From the NCBI GenBank assembly GCA_035295665.1, contig DATGIQ010000343.1:1-6025 (forward strand): a stretch of 6,025 bases of DNA, given 5' to 3'. Both the position numbers and the translations under genes were made by a program. The DNA comes from DATGIQ01 sp035295665. Its GTDB lineage: Bacteria; Planctomycetota; Planctomycetia; Gemmatales; Gemmataceae. Under the pieces are notes generated by a model that worked only from the letters and a program-made list of their open reading frames with translations, ran no database searches and was not told where the DNA came from. Of this stretch, positions 4,075 to 6,025 are shown one piece after another. Positions within the stretch are counted from its first letter, which is position 1; every line of letters begins with the position of its first letter.

Positions 4075-5886
4075 ATGAGGATGCGCTTGCGAGCGCCGCT
4101 GCTGGCGGCATTGGTCGGCCTGCTCGGGGCCGTACAGCCTGCGGCTGCATCGCATTGCGGTGCCGCCAAGTATGACTGTTGTCCGGAACCATCGTGTGAT
4201 GCCCAGTGCTGCTACACCTCCTGCCAGCAGGAGTGCCGCACTTGCTACAAACTGGTTTACGACAAAGTCCTCGAAACACGCTGGCATACGTGCTATCAGA
4301 CCGTCAAGGAAACGGTCATGAAGCCGGTCTGCAAGACTTGCTACCGCGAGGAATGCAAGACGTGCTACAAGAATTGCACGGAAACCTGCTACAAAACGGT
4401 TCAGCAATGCTGCACCAAGCCGGTCTATGAGACCTGCTGGAAAGAATGCCATTACACCGTTTGCAAGCCGTGCTACCAAACCGTCATGAAGGAGGTTTGC
4501 GAGACCTGCAATAAGCCCGTTTACGAAACCTGTTGGAAGGAATGCCACTACACGGTTTGCAAGAAGGTTCCAGAAACCTGTTGGAAGGAATGCTGCTACA
4601 CCGTCTGCAAGCCGGTGTACGAGCAGCACTGCGAAAAGCACTGCCATCAGATTCAGAAAAAGCTGTGCGAACAGCACTGCAAGGAAGTGTGCTATACCGT
4701 CTGCAAGAAAGTGCCGGAAACGTGCTACAAGGACGTTTGCTACACCGTCTGCAAGCCGGTGACGGAATGCGTCATGAAAGACGTTTGCTGCACCGCCTAC
4801 AAGGAAGTCGCGGAGACGATTTGCAAAGAGTGCAAGCGAACCGTGTGCAAGCCCGTCACGACCTACAAGACGGTGGCCCGCAAGTGCGGGGAATGGGTGA
4901 CGGAGGAGTATACCGTTCCCGGCAAGAAGTGCGTCAAGTGGGAGAAGATTCCTGAGGAATGCTCCGAAGATCCGGTTACGCATTGCAAATGCTACAAGGA
5001 AGCGGTTTGCCGTAAAGTCGTCTGCCAATGCCCGCCGGAAGTTTGCACGCGAAAGCTCTGGAAGGAGCGGACCGTGTGTGAGCAGGTAGCCTGCACGAGC
5101 TATGTGAAGGAATGCGTGATTGAGAAGGTGCCGGTGACCGTTTGCAAGAAAGTCCCGGTGACCATCCACAAGCAAGTTCCTTGCACCGTGACACGGATGG
5201 TGAAGGAGACCTGTGTCAAGAAGGTGCCCTATACCGTTTGCCACAACGTGACCGAGGTCTGCAAGAAGCAGGTCCCCTACACGGTGGTTCGCTGCGTCCT
5301 GGGCGCCTATGTCGATGCCCAGGGTGTTGGACATGATTGCGAAGGGCCCGGCCTGACCTTCAAGGAAGGAGCCCAGGTTTGCACCGAGCATTGCTTCACG
5401 ACCTGCCGCATGGTTAAGGAGCAGTGCGTGAAAAAGGTGCCCTACACCGTCTGCCGGACCGTGACCGAAGAATGCGTGAAGAAGGTGCCCTACACCGTCT
5501 GCCGCATGGTTCCTGTCACGGTGAAGAAGATGGTGCCGTGCACCACTTGCACCATGGTCAAGCAGGACTGTGTCAAGAAGGTTCCGTACACAACCTGCCG
5601 GATGGAGAGCTACACCGTTTGCAAGCAAGTGCCGTACACCGTTTGCAAGCAAGTGCCGTATACCGTGCAGGTAAAAGTGCCCTACACGGTCACGGAATGC
5701 GTACCGGTAACGGTGTGCAAGCGCGTCAAGGTCTGTGTGCCGGAGCAAGTATGCGTGACACGCTGCCGCAAAGTTCCGGTGGAGTGCCCGCCGCCCAGTT
5801 GTGAAGAATGCAGGCCGAACTTGTGGCAACGCCTGTGCGCCCGCCTCTGCTGCAGCACGTGCTGCGAGAGTGATTGCTGCAAATAG
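4075..5886 (+). CDS. Secreted cysteine-rich YTV-repeat protein, likely cell-wall component
   Basis: The 603-aa product opens with a signal peptide (MRMRLRAPLL, hydrophobic core, cleavage near AAA at 23-25). The rest is almost entirely repetitive and holds about 93 Cys, plus many Lys, Val, Thr and Glu. Fourteen YTV tripeptides occur, starting at residues 127, 159, 175, 207, 223, 279, 386, 402, 457, 473, 513, 521, 529 and 537. This matches the planctomycete YTV proteins known from Rhodopirellula baltica and linked to the protein cell wall. The N-terminal half (about 57-280) uses motifs such as ETCWKECHYTVCK. The C-terminal half (352-567) uses VPYTVCKQ-like octads. A non-repetitive stretch (409-446) splits the second half, and seven Cys crowd residues 588-602. 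A disulfide-cross-linked structural role outside the membrane is inferred; metal binding is an alternative. The gene stands alone between two terminators. Confidence 0.88.
   Translation: MRMRLRAPLLAALVGLLGAVQPAAASHCGAAKYDCCPEPSCDAQCCYTSCQQECRTCYKLVYDKVLETRWHTCYQTVKETVMKPVCKTCYREECKTCYKNCTETCYKTVQQCCTKPVYETCWKECHYTVCKPCYQTVMKEVCETCNKPVYETCWKECHYTVCKKVPETCWKECCYTVCKPVYEQHCEKHCHQIQKKLCEQHCKEVCYTVCKKVPETCYKDVCYTVCKPVTECVMKDVCCTAYKEVAETICKECKRTVCKPVTTYKTVARKCGEWVTEEYTVPGKKCVKWEKIPEECSEDPVTHCKCYKEAVCRKVVCQCPPEVCTRKLWKERTVCEQVACTSYVKECVIEKVPVTVCKKVPVTIHKQVPCTVTRMVKETCVKKVPYTVCHNVTEVCKKQVPYTVVRCVLGAYVDAQGVGHDCEGPGLTFKEGAQVCTEHCFTTCRMVKEQCVKKVPYTVCRTVTEECVKKVPYTVCRMVPVTVKKMVPCTTCTMVKQDCVKKVPYTTCRMESYTVCKQVPYTVCKQVPYTVQVKVPYTVTECVPVTVCKRVKVCVPEQVCVTRCRKVPVECPPPSCEECRPNLWQRLCARLCCSTCCESDCCK
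4525..4593 (+). repeat. 48-bp-spaced direct repeat within the YTV gene, N-terminal half
   Basis: A 21-bp sequence beginning GAAACCTGTTGG occurs identically at 4525-4545 and 4573-4593. The 48-bp spacing equals 16 residues and encodes ETCWKEC twice, pointing to growth of the gene by internal duplication. Confidence 0.75.
5425..5504 (+). repeat. 48-bp-spaced direct repeat within the YTV gene, C-terminal half
   Basis: A 32-bp sequence beginning TGCGTGAA occurs at 5425-5456 and 5473-5504 with one mismatch. It encodes CVKKVPYTVCR twice. The spacing is again 48 bp (16 residues), the same as in the N-terminal half. Confidence 0.75.
5611..5658 (+). repeat. Perfect 24-bp tandem duplication in the YTV gene
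   Basis: Two identical 24-bp units (5611-5634 and 5635-5658, each beginning TACACCGTTTGC) are directly adjacent, and a third diverged unit starts at 5659. Each encodes YTVCKQVP. Identity down to silent positions suggests a recent slippage or recombination event that kept the 8-residue register. Confidence 0.85.
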
Positions 5887-5900
5887 TTAGCCCCCGCACC

Positions 5901-5936
5901 ATCGGGGTCGGGCCCAGCCGACCCCGATTTTTTTTT
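5901..5936 (+). terminator. Rho-independent terminator of the YTV gene
   Basis: ATCGGGGTCGG (5901-5911) pairs perfectly with CCGACCCCGAT (5918-5928) around a 6-nt loop. A run of T to 5936 follows. It begins 14 nt after the stop codon. Confidence 0.95.
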
Positions 5937-6025
5937 GCTCTGCTTGGCCGCGCGCTCACGGATGGGATGCCTCATCCAGCGCTGACGGCCTCGGCCTTTT
6001 TTACAAAGGCTGCGTCAATCCGTAC

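Noticed and set aside
3863..4078. A 71-codon + frame just before the YTV gene
   Set aside because: It has no clear ribosome site, runs through several hairpins, has a non-protein-like composition and overlaps the YTV start.
3733..5829. A 698-codon open frame on the - strand opposite the YTV gene
   Set aside because: It is the antisense shadow of a repetitive gene. Its apparent repeats (HLLANG, ADGV and similar) mirror the sense repeats, whereas the + frame has a signal peptide, a Shine-Dalgarno sequence, a terminator and the known YTV signature.
5960..6012. Short hairpins near the right edge (GGATG/CATCC at 5965-5977; GCCTTT/AAAGGC at 5994-6010)
   Set aside because: The stems are only 5-6 bp, and the T-run falls inside the second hairpin rather than after it. 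The context is cut off by the window end, so no terminator or element is claimed.

Overview
The window is GC-rich bacterial DNA that most likely comes from a planctomycete, perhaps a Pirellulales/Thermoguttaceae-type lineage. The strongest evidence is the last gene: a secreted, extremely cysteine-rich protein with 14 Tyr-Thr-Val tripeptides. This is the hallmark of the YTV proteins described from Rhodopirellula baltica and associated with the planctomycete cell wall. All convincing genes are on the + strand.

Layout. Positions 1-75 may be the last 24 codons of an upstream gene. Positions 76-434 are non-coding and hold an AT-rich imperfect hairpin (245-275) and a long GC-rich inverted repeat (335-403) just ahead of the first full gene. 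At 435-1319 lies a two-domain sirohydrochlorin cobalto/ferrochelatase (CbiX/SirB, 294 aa) with an MxCxxC motif and a His-rich tail. A 94-nt gap carries a perfect TATAAT. Next is guaB (IMP dehydrogenase, 1414-2889, 491 aa). Its last codons overlap a gene for an exported Pro-rich protein of unknown function (2867-3607, 246 aa), and a textbook rho-independent terminator closes this unit (3629-3661). A non-coding stretch of about 410 nt (3662-4074) follows, rich in stem-loops, including a 64-nt fold that looks like a three-way junction. The YTV cell-surface protein (4075-5886, 603 aa) comes next and ends at a second strong terminator (5901-5936). Nothing convincing follows to 6025.

How the genes relate. 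The chelatase belongs to tetrapyrrole metabolism (siroheme/cobalamin) and guaB to guanine nucleotide synthesis. They look like neighbours rather than a pathway, since guaB has its own promoter. guaB and the exported protein probably share a transcript. The YTV gene is a separate unit bounded by terminators.

Most worth a second look: (1) the YTV protein follows an 8-residue lattice that can be tracked over most of its length, with valine at nearly every eighth position in the C-terminal half; (2) the 24-bp-arm hairpin in the chelatase leader; (3) the three-way-junction-like element and hairpin series upstream of the YTV gene. I found no CRISPR array, phage gene, transposase, tRNA or rRNA. All family assignments come from reading the sequence and remembered family knowledge, with no database search.
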